A program made the position numbers and the translations under genes. Below, one piece after another: positions 39,233 through 48,271 of a stretch of DNA of 64,000 nt. The stretch covers positions 248,001 through 312,000 of the forward strand of contig NZ_FYAM01000023.1 of the NCBI RefSeq assembly GCF_900185645.1. Direction: 5' to 3'. Each line of letters begins with the position of its first letter. Within the stretch, counting starts at the first letter, position 1. The stretch is from Clostridium sp. BSD9I1. GTDB taxonomy: Bacteria > Bacillota > Clostridia > Clostridiales > Clostridiaceae. The notes under the pieces were generated by a model that saw nothing but the letters and a program-made list of their open reading frames with translations, was not told the DNA's origin and made no database searches.

Positions 39233-41296
39233 ATGAGAAGAGAATATATTGAATATTTACCTGAACTACCTTTAAAGGTATCTAAAGTAAATATTGAAGA
39301 ATATCCTATACATTGGCATGATTCTATAGAGATATTGTTTGTACTTAAGGGTAAGATAAGGGTTTCTATAGAATCTGGGACCTATGAAGTAGAAGAAGGA
39401 GAAATTGAGATTATAAATTGTGATGAATCTCATAGTATAAAAAGTGAAGCATATAATGAAGTTTTAATGTTTAAAATAGATCCTAACTTTTTTGAAAAGT
39501 ATATAAATGATATAAGAAATATTGCATTTTATACAAATTCTTCAGATGAAGGAGCACAAGAAGAAGAAAAGTATCATGAATTAAGAAAGTACTTATCTAT
39601 AATTATTTGTGAGGTTATACAAAAACAGGATAAATATGAGGACTTTATTGAAGATACACTAGTTGAGCTGTTATACCATCTTATTAATAATTTTCATCAG
39701 TTGATTTATGAAAAGGAAGACTTAAAAGAAAATGAAGAGCAGTTTGAAAGATATGATAGAATAGTAAGATATATATATAATAACTATAAAAACAAGATAA
39801 GTCTTCAAGATATAGCAAAGAAGGAGTTTTTAAGTTCCTATTACTTATCACATGAAATAAAGAATACAGTAGGATATGGCTTTAAAGACTTTTTAAATTT
39901 AACAAGAGTAGAGGAATCTGTAAAGCTACTTTTGGACACAGATAAGAGTATTTCTGAAGTATCAGAGGAACTAGGATTTTCACATATAAGATACTTTAAT
40001 AAACATTTTAAAAGACATTATAAATGTACACCTATGCAGTACAGAAAAAAGCATAAAGTAAACGATGATGTTTTAGATTCTATGAAAAAATATGAAGTAT
40101 TGGATGTGAAAAATGCATTAGAATATCTTAGTATTTATCTTGAAGACTATGATAGGTTTAACTATGAAAATAGAATAATAAAGTTGAATATAGATGCATC
40201 CATAGATGGTGAAGAATTTAATCATACCTTTAGTGAGATAATAAGTGTTGGAAAGGCAAAAGAGCTTTTTAAAGAAAGGCAACGACAATTTTTAATAAAT
40301 ATACAAAAAGATATACAATTCAAATATGCAATGATATTTGAGCTTTTTACCGAAGACGCAGGAGTACTTTTAAATAATAAGAACTTTTTTAATTGGTATC
40401 AAGTAAAAAAAATTATAGAATTTCTACTATCTATTAATTTAAGACCCTTCATTATAATAGATGGAAGTTTAAAAGATGATTTTCTTATAAATCTTTTAGA
40501 TAGCTTTATATCTTACTTCAGAGATGAACTGGGAGATTATGAACTTTCTAAATGGAAGGTATTTATAAAAAGGAGCCTAAATGAAGAATATGAAGTCAAA
40601 ATCAGAGAACTTATAGGGAACTATTTTGAACTAGTTGATTATGACATAAAAGAACCTATAAATAATATGACTTATGATACTTGCTATATGATACCTTATA
40701 TAATACATAACTCCATAACAGGAAATAATGTGTATTTTAAGGCTTTTGATAGCATAAGTCCTACAGAGGAAATTTCTAATGAACTTTTCTTTGGAGACAA
40801 TGGACTTATAACTCAAGATGGAATCAAAAAACCTTCCTACTATGCTTATTATTTTCTTTCACGTATGGGGGATTATATAATACACAATGGGGAAGGATGT
40901 ATAGTAACTAAAAAGGGAGAAGATATTCAAATTCTTCTTCATAGTTATGGAGAAGATATTGATAAGCTTATAGGAGTCGAAAGTATATTGAAAAGAAGAG
41001 GAATTAAGAGGACAGCAGAAAGAAAATTTTCACTTAACATAATAAACCTTTATCATGATTATACTTTAACTGAATACGAAATAAATGAAAAAGTAGGATC
41101 TGCATATGACTATTGGGTTAGCTTAGGCAAACCTAGTCGTATAAATGACGATGAAAGAGATGTAATGGATAATGCATCTTTTCCTAAAATATCTTTAAGA
41201 TTTGCGAAAAAAAGTGCAATATATAATTTAGTACCCAAGGTACAAGGGTATGGAGCTATACTAATAATGCTCAAAAAAGTACAAAAGCATCTTTAA
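39233..41296 (+). CDS. AraC regulator with cupin N-terminus and glycosidase-like C-terminus
   Basis: 687 residues. The N-terminal cupin-like sensor (about 1-150, EEYPIHWHDSIEILFVLKG) is followed by an AraC double helix-turn-helix (about 175-275, ending KHFKRHYKCTPMQYRKKH) and a C-terminal half resembling the GH39 beta-xylosidase-like domain found in some AraC proteins. Such regulators sense sugars or glycosides. I place the start at ATG 39233, twelve bases after AAGGAG; the upstream in-frame TTG/ATG region is less likely. The target is unknown: no sugar genes adjoin, and the next gene is a MATE transporter. Confidence 0.8.
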   Translation: MRREYIEYLPELPLKVSKVNIEEYPIHWHDSIEILFVLKGKIRVSIESGTYEVEEGEIEIINCDESHSIKSEAYNEVLMFKIDPNFFEKYINDIRNIAFYTNSSDEGAQEEEKYHELRKYLSIIICEVIQKQDKYEDFIEDTLVELLYHLINNFHQLIYEKEDLKENEEQFERYDRIVRYIYNNYKNKISLQDIAKKEFLSSYYLSHEIKNTVGYGFKDFLNLTRVEESVKLLLDTDKSISEVSEELGFSHIRYFNKHFKRHYKCTPMQYRKKHKVNDDVLDSMKKYEVLDVKNALEYLSIYLEDYDRFNYENRIIKLNIDASIDGEEFNHTFSEIISVGKAKELFKERQRQFLINIQKDIQFKYAMIFELFTEDAGVLLNNKNFFNWYQVKKIIEFLLSINLRPFIIIDGSLKDDFLINLLDSFISYFRDELGDYELSKWKVFIKRSLNEEYEVKIRELIGNYFELVDYDIKEPINNMTYDTCYMIPYIIHNSITGNNVYFKAFDSISPTEEISNELFFGDNGLITQDGIKKPSYYAYYFLSRMGDYIIHNGEGCIVTKKGEDIQILLHSYGEDIDKLIGVESILKRRGIKRTAERKFSLNIINLYHDYTLTEYEINEKVGSAYDYWVSLGKPSRINDDERDVMDNASFPKISLRFAKKSAIYNLVPKVQGYGAILIMLKKVQKHL

Positions 41297-41316
41297 TAAG
41301 ATGCTTTTTGTGTTTA
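41283..41316 (+). terminator. terminator overlapping the end of the AraC gene
   Basis: Perfect 11-bp stem AAAAGCATCTT / AAGATGCTTTT with loop TAAT (which contains the stop codon), then TTGTGTTT. Confidence 0.75.
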
Positions 41317-41668
41317 TTTGGGCAAAACGAGAAAAGCCTAAGTAAGCAAAATAGTACTTAGTATTAAGCATTTAAGTGAATGTAAATAAACAAAAATTAC
41401 AATATAATATATATATAAGCGTGATTATAATAAATAAAAAAGAAAAAAGTACTTAAAAGTACTTAAATAAAAAATAAAAATAAGCGTGTTAATTTAAATT
41501 ACAAAAAGATTATACAATATAAAAATATGCATTTCAATAAAAAACGAAATTATTTTTATAGAAATTTTACATTGTATTAACAATAACGAAGGGTCGTGGG
41601 AATTTATTAAAATCTCAAAGACAATTAAATAATAATTTATAAACGAAAAGGAAAAGAAGGTGGAAATT
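41317..41668. other. 352-base AT-rich intergenic region with short direct repeats
   Basis: No gene is seen. The repeat ATAAGCGTG occurs at 41415-41423 and 41480-41488, and the overlapping repeat AAAAGTACTTAAA at 41445-41457 and 41455-41467 contains the palindrome AAGTACTT. These could be binding sites for a regulator of the MATE gene; no RNA fold or clear promoter was recognised. Confidence 0.4.
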
Positions 41669-43102
41669 ATGGCAATTAATACAAAAGCTATTTCAAAAGA
41701 AACCAATGCTTTTGCGTTAGAAAATGTAAATAAAGTTCTTATAAAGTTTGCCATACCAGCCATAATATCCTTATTCGTTGCAGAGCTTTACAATATAGTG
41801 GATACTCTATTTGTGGGTAGAGCTATAGGAGCCGAAGCTATAGGAGCTTTAAGTATAGCGTTCCCAGTACAGCGTTTTATGATTTCTCTAGGACTTCTAA
41901 TTGCGGTAGGAGCATCTACTGCAGTAGCAAGAAGTTTAGGGGAAGGTAATAAGGATAAATTGAAGTATATATTAGGAAATGCATTAACATTAATGTTAAT
42001 CATTATTACATTTCTTACAATCTTTATATATTTATTTATGGATTCTATATTAATTAAACTTGGTACTACGAGTAATATTTTTCCTTATGCTAAGGATTAT
42101 ATAAGTATAGTAATTTTTGGTGGAATATTTCAATGTTTCACAGTTATTATAGGGTATATGCTTACATCGCTAGGAAACGCAAGAGCAAATCTTATAGCCA
42201 CATCAATAGGAGCTTTATGCAATGTTATATTGGATATTATGCTAGTTATGGTATTTCCTCTAGGAATAAAGGGAGCAGCTATAGCAACAGTCATCTCCCA
42301 AGTAATATCAGCAATTTATGCATATTATAATTTTTCAAAGATTAAACAAGAATATAATATTTCTATGAATTTCAATTTAAATAAAGATATCATAGTAACA
42401 ATAGTTGCAGTAGGATTTTCAACATTTATAATAGAGATATCTGATGCAGTAGTTTCAGTAATTTTAAATAATACACTTTCAGATTATGGTGATACAGCTA
42501 TAATTGTGACAGGAGTTATATCTAAGGTATCTATGTTTATGTATATAACTATGCTTGGAATAACATCTGCAATGCAACCTATAGTAGCTTTTAACTATGG
42601 TGCAAAAAATTATGAAAGAGTAAAAGAAGTAGTAAGAAGGGCATCTAAAATAGCACATATAACAACTTTAGTAATGTGGGCAATTATGATGATATTTGCA
42701 AGTGAAATAATAAGTGGTTTTGTAAAGGAACAGGATATTTTAAAGAGTGCCGTAGGAGCATTTAGAATAATGATATCTATATTTCCAATTGTAGGAGTTT
42801 ATTTTACAGCAATTTATTATTATCAAGCTATTGAAGAGTCAAAAGTTTCTCTAGTATTATCTATTTTTAGACAGCTATTAATATTCATACCTGTGGTACT
42901 CGTATGTGTAAGAATATTTGGAGTACTTGGAGTATGGCTTTCCTATCCTATATCAGATATGATTTCAGCAATCACAGGGTATATATATATGCAAAAGGGT
43001 ATGAAGGCGTTAGATGAAATAGAAGAGCAAAAGGAAGTATCTTATGCAGCAGGTATTTATGGTAAAAACTTTAATAGAATAAGAAGTGTAGAAGCAAAAT
43101 AG
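41669..43102 (+). CDS. MATE family multidrug efflux transporter
   Basis: Twelve-helix multidrug and toxin extrusion protein, 477 residues, DinF/MepA-like. Typical motifs are FAIPAIISLFVAELYNIVDT and FVGRAIGAEAIGALSIAFP near the N-terminus, and the mirrored FNYGAKNYERVKEVV in the second half. It exports cationic drugs or metabolites in exchange for Na+ or H+. Start ATG 41669 after GAAGGTGG; a GTG at 41660 lies within that site. A terminator follows. Confidence 0.92.
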   Translation: MAINTKAISKETNAFALENVNKVLIKFAIPAIISLFVAELYNIVDTLFVGRAIGAEAIGALSIAFPVQRFMISLGLLIAVGASTAVARSLGEGNKDKLKYILGNALTLMLIIITFLTIFIYLFMDSILIKLGTTSNIFPYAKDYISIVIFGGIFQCFTVIIGYMLTSLGNARANLIATSIGALCNVILDIMLVMVFPLGIKGAAIATVISQVISAIYAYYNFSKIKQEYNISMNFNLNKDIIVTIVAVGFSTFIIEISDAVVSVILNNTLSDYGDTAIIVTGVISKVSMFMYITMLGITSAMQPIVAFNYGAKNYERVKEVVRRASKIAHITTLVMWAIMMIFASEIISGFVKEQDILKSAVGAFRIMISIFPIVGVYFTAIYYYQAIEESKVSLVLSIFRQLLIFIPVVLVCVRIFGVLGVWLSYPISDMISAITGYIYMQKGMKALDEIEEQKEVSYAAGIYGKNFNRIRSVEAK

Positions 43103-43104
43103 TT

Positions 43105-43147
43105 AAAATCCTAAGCTTAATGTTTATATGAGCTTAGGATTTTATTT
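43105..43147 (+). terminator. terminator after the MATE gene
   Basis: 13-bp stem AAAATCCTAAGCT / AGCTTAGGATTTT (43105-43117, 43131-43143), T-rich 3' arm. Confidence 0.8.
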
Positions 43148-43295
43148 ATAGTAAATTTAACTAAATAAAGCATTGAAATTTAAAAATATTGTACATTATT
43201 GTAATTTAAACTTTTTTAGCATAATAAAATTAAATAAGCACAAAATATAGTATGTTAATCATATAAAGTATAATAAAAGGCTTGGGGGGATATAC

Positions 43296-43928
43296 ATGTT
43301 CTTTACTATAGAAGCCTATAAGGAGTTAACTCAAGAATGTATGGGCTACAGGTTAAATAAGGACGGTAATTGGTATCCACAAAAGTGTTTTGGTAAATGC
43401 AATACTGAACTTGATATGATATTTGAAAAGCATGAAGAAGCAAAAGGCTGGATAAAAGAACATGAAATAGTTATAAATAAAACCAATATAGATACAACTC
43501 TATCTAACTTCATTAGTACTAAAGAAGTATATATTTGTGAAGTAATGACTCATAGATTAACAAAACCTGAGCATCAATTTACAAAACAAGAATTAGTAGA
43601 CGTGATATTGAGTGGAAATGATAGATATAATAACTCCTTAATTATCGATTTTAACGGTTATCCTAAATTAGTTAGGTGGATTAATAATGAGGATATAAGG
43701 TACACTCAAAATTATGCAGTAAGGTACGAGACATTTTCAGCAGATAAAGGCGAAGTGGGTGCTTCAAGCAATCTTTATTATATTGATCAAATATATGTAA
43801 GTTTACTTGAGGCCTGGCTTGAACATTTAAAGACAGGACGAAGTATTTATACAGATTACGCAGAAAACAAATTAAGTAGTGATGAAATACTTAATACTGT
43901 AAGTAAACTTCATATAGCTCTTTTTTAA
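43296..43928 (+). CDS. hypothetical protein
   Basis: 210 residues with a strong GGGGGG-type site before the ATG. No signal peptide or membrane helix. The product is soluble-looking, rich in Tyr, Trp and Asn, with cysteines at about residues 15, 26, 30 and 79. I do not recognise a family. It lies alone between two terminators, which argues for its own transcript. Confidence 0.6.
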   Translation: MFFTIEAYKELTQECMGYRLNKDGNWYPQKCFGKCNTELDMIFEKHEEAKGWIKEHEIVINKTNIDTTLSNFISTKEVYICEVMTHRLTKPEHQFTKQELVDVILSGNDRYNNSLIIDFNGYPKLVRWINNEDIRYTQNYAVRYETFSADKGEVGASSNLYYIDQIYVSLLEAWLEHLKTGRSIYTDYAENKLSSDEILNTVSKLHIALF

Positions 43929-43945
43929 TATGGATTTAAATATAG

Positions 43946-43981
43946 TCAGGGAAATTTGTATAGAAATTTCTCTGATTTTTA
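43946..43981 (+). terminator. terminator before the ECF operon
   Basis: 12-bp stem with one G-T pair (TCAGGGAAATTT / AAATTTCTCTGA) then TTTTTATTT. Confidence 0.75.
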
Positions 43982-43985
43982 TTTA

Positions 43986-44009
43986 TGAACTTTTTGAGAG
44001 TATTTACGT
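43986..44009 (+). promoter_or_regulatory. ECF (sigma-Y-like) promoter
   Basis: TGAAC (43986-43990), 16 bases, CGT (44007-44009). This is the spacing and sequence of the Bacillus sigma-Y promoter (TGAACG-N16-CGTC) apart from the last base. It lies 25 bases before the ABC ATPase ATG, in front of the operon that encodes the SigY-like factor, so autoregulation is likely. Confidence 0.65.
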
Positions 44010-44033
44010 TTAATTTATGAAGGAGTGATAACC

Positions 44034-44942
44034 ATGGATGGAATAGAGGTTCAACATTTAACTAAAAGTTATGATGGTAAATATAACGCTTTAAATGATA
44101 TAAACTTTGTTTTGCCTGAAGGGAGAATAATGGGTTTTTTAGGCCCGAATGGTTCAGGGAAGACAACAACTGTAAGGATTTTAAATGGGATACTTAAACC
44201 AAATTTCGGGGATGCAAGAATACTTGGTTTGGATATACTTAAGGAAACTTTAGAGATACATAAGATATGTGGAGTTATGACTGAAAGTGCTGCTTGCTAT
44301 GAAAATCTAACTGCTTTAGAAAATCTAATGTTTTTTGGAAGTATGTATGGAATAAGTGAAAGCATACTCAAAGAAAGAAGTATAAATCTTTTGAAGAGAT
44401 TGGAACTTTATGAGCATAGCAGTAAAAAGATTAAAGAATATAGTACGGGTATGAAAAAGAGGGTTTCACTTGCTATAGCTCTTATACATGAGCCTAAGGT
44501 TTTATTCTTAGATGAACCAACCTCAGGATTAGATCCTGAAAATGCATTAAATGTTACAAAGCTTATTAAGGAATTATCTGAGGAAAATAAAGTGACGGTG
44601 CTATTATGCACTCACCAATTAAAGTATGCAGAAGAGATTTGTAATTTTTATGGGTTTGTAAGTAATGGAAAGATGTTAGGATATGGTACATTTGAAGATT
44701 TAACTAAAAGGTTTAATTATAAAAATAATATTATAATTAAAGGAGAGGATATCCATGAGGAACTTGGAATAAAACAGATAGATACTGGAATTTATAAAAA
44801 AGAAGTAAGTTTTGATGAAGAGATTTCACAGGTACTTTATAACATTTTAAATAAGGGTGGGAAAGTATATGAAGTTCAAAGGGAAAGGGTTAGCTTAGAA
44901 GAGTTATATTTTAATTATGTTAGGAGTGAAAAAAATGAATAA
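44034..44942 (+). CDS. ABC transporter ATP-binding protein (YxlF-like)
   Basis: 302 residues with Walker A GPNGSGKTT (about 38-46), Q-loop, signature STGMKKRVSLA, Walker B VLFLDEPTSGLD and H-loop THQ. The C-terminal extension is typical of the CcmA/NatA-type drug or Na+ exporters. Start ATG 44034 after AAGGAGTGA. It overlaps the permease gene by eight bases. Its partner genes match those of the B. subtilis sigY operon (yxlF is the ATPase there). Confidence 0.9.
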   Translation: MDGIEVQHLTKSYDGKYNALNDINFVLPEGRIMGFLGPNGSGKTTTVRILNGILKPNFGDARILGLDILKETLEIHKICGVMTESAACYENLTALENLMFFGSMYGISESILKERSINLLKRLELYEHSSKKIKEYSTGMKKRVSLAIALIHEPKVLFLDEPTSGLDPENALNVTKLIKELSEENKVTVLLCTHQLKYAEEICNFYGFVSNGKMLGYGTFEDLTKRFNYKNNIIIKGEDIHEELGIKQIDTGIYKKEVSFDEEISQVLYNILNKGGKVYEVQRERVSLEELYFNYVRSEKNE

Positions 44943-45729
44943 GCTTTGCAGAAGTATTATTCAAAAGGATTTAAATGAAATAACTAGCTCTAAACAAATA
45001 TTTCTACCTATGATTATAGTTCCCTTAGTATTTGTTATAATAATACCAATTGTAATGCTTATATCCATAAATCTTTCATCTAAGGGAATAGGTCAAATAA
45101 ATGGACTAGAAAGTATGATGGAAAAGTTACCTAATGAATATATTAACTTTTCTATACCTGAATTAGTATTGAAGACAGGAGTAAATTACTTTTTTCCAAG
45201 TTTATTCTTAATAATTCCAATAATGTCATCTAATATAATAGGAGCGAGCAGTTTTGTAGGGGAAAAAGAGCATAAAACTATGGAAACTCTATTATATACA
45301 CCTATTTCAATAGAAAAGATATTTATTTCAAAGGTTATAGGAGTGTTTGTATTATCATTTATAATTACATTAATTTCATTTGTTATATTTGGTATTATGA
45401 TAAATATAGGTGGAGTAATTTATTTAGGAGAAATAATATTTCCCAATGTGAAATGGATAATTTTAATTATATATGTTGTGCCAGCTTTAACAGTGCTAGG
45501 GTTAAGTTTTACAGTTCTTGTTTCTGCAAAATCTAAAACTTTTCAAGAAGCTCAGCAGCAAAGCGGATTAATAGTTGTACCTATAATATTGTTATTTGTG
45601 GGGCAAATGACAGGAGTATTTTTGCTTAACAATACCCTTCTTATACTTCTGGGAACTATTATATTTATTATAGATTATATTTTAATTAAAGTAATGTCAA
45701 AAAGATTTGTACCAGAAAATTTAATTTAA
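44935..45729 (+). CDS. ABC transporter permease (YxlG-like)
   Basis: 264 residues, six hydrophobic helices (about 21-45, 85-105, 130-160, 175-200, 215-235, 240-258). The region GASSFVGEKEHKTMETLLYTP is the typical ABC-2 permease cytoplasmic motif. Start ATG 44935, after GGAGTG and within the end of the ATPase gene. With the ATPase it forms an exporter of unknown substrate. Confidence 0.87.
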   Translation: MNKLCRSIIQKDLNEITSSKQIFLPMIIVPLVFVIIIPIVMLISINLSSKGIGQINGLESMMEKLPNEYINFSIPELVLKTGVNYFFPSLFLIIPIMSSNIIGASSFVGEKEHKTMETLLYTPISIEKIFISKVIGVFVLSFIITLISFVIFGIMINIGGVIYLGEIIFPNVKWIILIIYVVPALTVLGLSFTVLVSAKSKTFQEAQQQSGLIVVPIILLFVGQMTGVFLLNNTLLILLGTIIFIIDYILIKVMSKRFVPENLI

Positions 45730-45761
45730 TTATCAACATGAATTAAGTAGGTGAAAACACC

Positions 45762-46298
45762 ATGGAAGAAAAGGAATTATTAAAGAATGCAAAAGATGGA
45801 GATAAAAATGCTTTAACTATTTTGATTAATGATAACTATCAAATACTTACAGGATATGCAATAAAACTTATAGGTAATGAGGAGCTTGCAAAGGATATTG
45901 TGCAAGAGACTTTGCTCAAAGCTATTATAAACTTAGAAAAATTTAAACCTCAAGCAAAATTTTCAACATGGCTTATAACTATAGCTACTAATTTATATAA
46001 GGATTATTTAAGAAAAAATAAAGAAATGCTGCCTTTAAATGAGGAATTAATATTTGAAGGAAAAAGTGTAGATATGAAAGTTATAGATAATGTGCAGATG
46101 AAAGAAGTATTTAAAATTTTAAATGAACTTTCTTATGAAAAAAGAACCGTGTTTATACTTAAGCATTATTATAATTATAAATATGACGAAATAGCTCAAA
46201 TAGTGAAATGCCCTGTAGGAACTGTACGATCTAGACTTCACTCTGCAGTTAATTCTATAATAGTAAAGATGAAGGAAAGTGGGATTATAAATGAATAA
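45762..46298 (+). CDS. ECF RNA polymerase sigma factor (SigY-like)
   Basis: 178 residues, the same length as Bacillus SigY. Region 2 (about 20-90, ELAKDIVQETLLKAI and FSTWLITIATN) and region 4 (about 120-170, YDEIAQIVKCPVGTVRSRLH) are clear. ECF factors direct RNA polymerase to stress-specific promoters. The gene overlaps the putative anti-sigma gene by eight bases, a common regulatory arrangement. Confidence 0.9.
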   Translation: MEEKELLKNAKDGDKNALTILINDNYQILTGYAIKLIGNEELAKDIVQETLLKAIINLEKFKPQAKFSTWLITIATNLYKDYLRKNKEMLPLNEELIFEGKSVDMKVIDNVQMKEVFKILNELSYEKRTVFILKHYYNYKYDEIAQIVKCPVGTVRSRLHSAVNSIIVKMKESGIINE

Positions 46299-46674
46299 AG
46301 ATTTCAATCAAAATATAGATGATTTTTATAATGAAGAAGCTAGCTCTTATGTTAAATTTCAGAAAGATGATGTTTATATGAATAGTTTGGGAAGTATGAA
46401 GAAATACATGGATAGTATAGAGGATATAAATCATTTGGATTTTTCTTTAGAGTCCATAATTAATCAAGCCATAGAAAAAAGAGAAAATAAAATAACTAAG
46501 AAGGAAAGTATATATTTCTTAATTTTATCTACTGTAATAATGACTATATTAGCTATAATTACAATGAATGTGAGCATTAATTTTATAATATACTTACAAA
46601 TGTTTATGATTCTCATAGCGCCTTTTATTATAATTCCTATAGCTTTAACTAAGGCAAGGGGGAATAACCTATGA
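46291..46674 (+). CDS. probable anti-sigma membrane protein (YxlC-like)
   Basis: 127 residues: a soluble N-terminal helical region (1-65) and two C-terminal membrane helices (about 70-90 and 95-118). Translationally coupled to the sigma gene. Position and topology match YxlC, which with YxlD restrains SigY in Bacillus. The sequence carries no zinc-binding HxxxCxxC motif. Confidence 0.7.
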   Translation: MNKDFNQNIDDFYNEEASSYVKFQKDDVYMNSLGSMKKYMDSIEDINHLDFSLESIINQAIEKRENKITKKESIYFLILSTVIMTILAIITMNVSINFIIYLQMFMILIAPFIIIPIALTKARGNNL

Positions 46675-46877
46675 TATATAATAAAACACATTTAGTAGTG
46701 CTAATTATAGTAATACCTATACTTATTATTCAAGGATTTTGGATATTTAAGGATGCTAAGAAAAGAGGAGAAAAATACTACTGGCTTTGGGGCATTTTTG
46801 GACTATTAAACACCCCTGGAAACCTTATAATATACTTAATAATTACAAGGATCATATTCGACAAATTTAAGTCTTAG
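46671..46877 (+). CDS. small membrane protein (YxlD-like)
   Basis: 68 residues with two hydrophobic helices (about 5-23 and 42-58) separated by KDAKKRGEKYYWLWG, a pattern of PLD-nuclease N-terminal (PLDc_N) small membrane proteins. Bacillus YxlD has the same size and helps inhibit SigY. It overlaps the preceding gene by four bases and ends at a terminator. Confidence 0.7.
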   Translation: MIYNKTHLVVLIIVIPILIIQGFWIFKDAKKRGEKYYWLWGIFGLLNTPGNLIIYLIITRIIFDKFKS

Positions 46878-46909
46878 AAAAGAAGGGAAAAATCCCTTCT
46901 TTTATTTTA
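46878..46909 (+). terminator. terminator of the ECF operon
   Basis: 11-bp stem AAAAGAAGGGA / TCCCTTCTTTT with loop AAAA, then ATTTT. Confidence 0.85.
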
Positions 46910-46983
46910 TAAATTTTAGTAACAAAAACTTATAAAATAGATAAATTAATAGTGAGGCCTATTAATTTTAGGAGGGTATGTGG

Positions 46984-47970
46984 GTGAACTATGAAGTAAG
47001 AGACTGTATTGATGCAGGTACAGAATATTGTCCTTGCCATTTGGCAGAAAGTGGAGAATGTATATTATGTTCTCAGTTAAGAGGGAAGACATTTTGTGAC
47101 TGCATTAACTGGAAGGGTGTATGCATATATCAAGAATTTGCATGGAATGGTAATAAAGCTAAGGAAGGAAGAAAAGAAATAGAATGTACATTATTAAATA
47201 AAAGAGTGATATATAAGGATTTAGTTGAGTTTACTTTAGATGTAAGTCATAAAATGGCTAAAGATTTAAGTGCTCCAGGAACCTTTGTAATGCTCCGAAA
47301 TCCTCAAAATGAACATTTCTTTTCAACACCCATATCTATTATGGAATCCAACACTGAAGAAAATAAGATAAAAGTTGTGGTAGAGGTAAAGGGAGTAAAA
47401 AGTAAGGCTTTAAATGACACCAAGGAGGGGGAAAAGTTACTTTTAAAGGGGCCATTTTTTAATGGTGTATTAGGGCTTAAAAATTTATCCAAATTAAAAG
47501 ATGGAACTGCCATAATAGTAGCAAGGGGAATAGGGCAGGCTCCAATTATACCAATTCTGAAAAAGCTTTATACTTCAGCAAATAAGGTATACGTTATATT
47601 AGATAGCAAGCCTTATGAAGGTGTATTTATTGAAGAGTACTTAAATTTTTACAATGCTAAACTTATACAGTGCAATGTCATAAATGAAAATGGTCAATTA
47701 ACATCGGAGTTTAAAAATATAATTTTAGATATTATAAAAAATGAAAATGTAGGGCTTGTTCATTCATCGGCAGCAGATATTGTAAATTATAATATAGTAA
47801 ATTTGATTGGAGAATCAATAGATTTTTCTTGCTGTAATAATGCAAAGATGTGTTGTGGAGAAGGAGTATGTGGAAGTTGCAGTACTAAAAATAAGTATTT
47901 TAATATTGAAAGGTCATGCAAACTTCAAATAGATCCTAGAAATATTTTGGAGGGTAGAAAATTATTATGA
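46984..47970 (+). CDS. PyrK-like FAD/[2Fe-2S] oxidoreductase subunit
   Basis: Homologue of dihydroorotate dehydrogenase electron-transfer subunits and sulfide dehydrogenase-like proteins, about 328 residues. The N-terminal extension has a cysteine cluster (CPCHLAESGECILC then FCDC). A ferredoxin-reductase-type FAD/NAD domain follows. The C-terminus has the PyrK-like iron-sulfur motif CCGEGVCGSCS. I prefer GTG 46984, seven bases from AGGAGGG (46970-46976), over ATG 46978, which is almost on top of it. It overlaps the disrupted FAD oxidoreductase gene by four bases, so the two probably formed one enzyme. Confidence 0.8.
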   Translation: MNYEVRDCIDAGTEYCPCHLAESGECILCSQLRGKTFCDCINWKGVCIYQEFAWNGNKAKEGRKEIECTLLNKRVIYKDLVEFTLDVSHKMAKDLSAPGTFVMLRNPQNEHFFSTPISIMESNTEENKIKVVVEVKGVKSKALNDTKEGEKLLLKGPFFNGVLGLKNLSKLKDGTAIIVARGIGQAPIIPILKKLYTSANKVYVILDSKPYEGVFIEEYLNFYNAKLIQCNVINENGQLTSEFKNIILDIIKNENVGLVHSSAADIVNYNIVNLIGESIDFSCCNNAKMCCGEGVCGSCSTKNKYFNIERSCKLQIDPRNILEGRKLL

Positions 47971-48226
47971 AGGTTATAATAATTGGCGGTGGTTGGTCAG
48001 GATGTGCAGCTGCTATTACTGCTAGAAAAGCAGGAGCAGAAGTAGAGTTATATGAAAAGACAGATATGCTTGTAGGCCTTGGTAATGTTGGTGGCATAAT
48101 GAGAAATAATGGAAGATATACAGCAGCTGAAGAATTGATAAATCTAGGAGCAGGAGACCTAATAAACATAACAGATAGAAATGCAACACATAGAAATATA
48201 ACATTCCCAGGTCATGGTCATGCATG
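47967..48226 (+). pseudogene. FAD-dependent oxidoreductase, 5' part, interrupted by an element
   Basis: The first 86 codons encode a normal FAD-binding N-terminus (VIIIGGGWSGCAAAITARKA and VELYEKTDMLVGLGNVGG, ending FPGHGHA). After this the frame turns into unrelated CRNVLRLFTTTW and stops. Intact relatives are much longer (above 400 residues). The switch lies about at 48225 and is directly followed by the large serine recombinase, so the gene was split by integration. The rest should lie at the other end of the element, beyond the window. Confidence 0.85.
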
Positions 48227-48271
48227 CCGTAACGTATTGCGACTCTTTACCACAACTTGGTAAGGGAGGAG

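Noticed and set aside
41415-41488. Riboswitch or CRISPR-like repeats before the MATE gene
   Set aside because: Only two copies of each short repeat, no regular spacing and no conserved RNA structure recognised.
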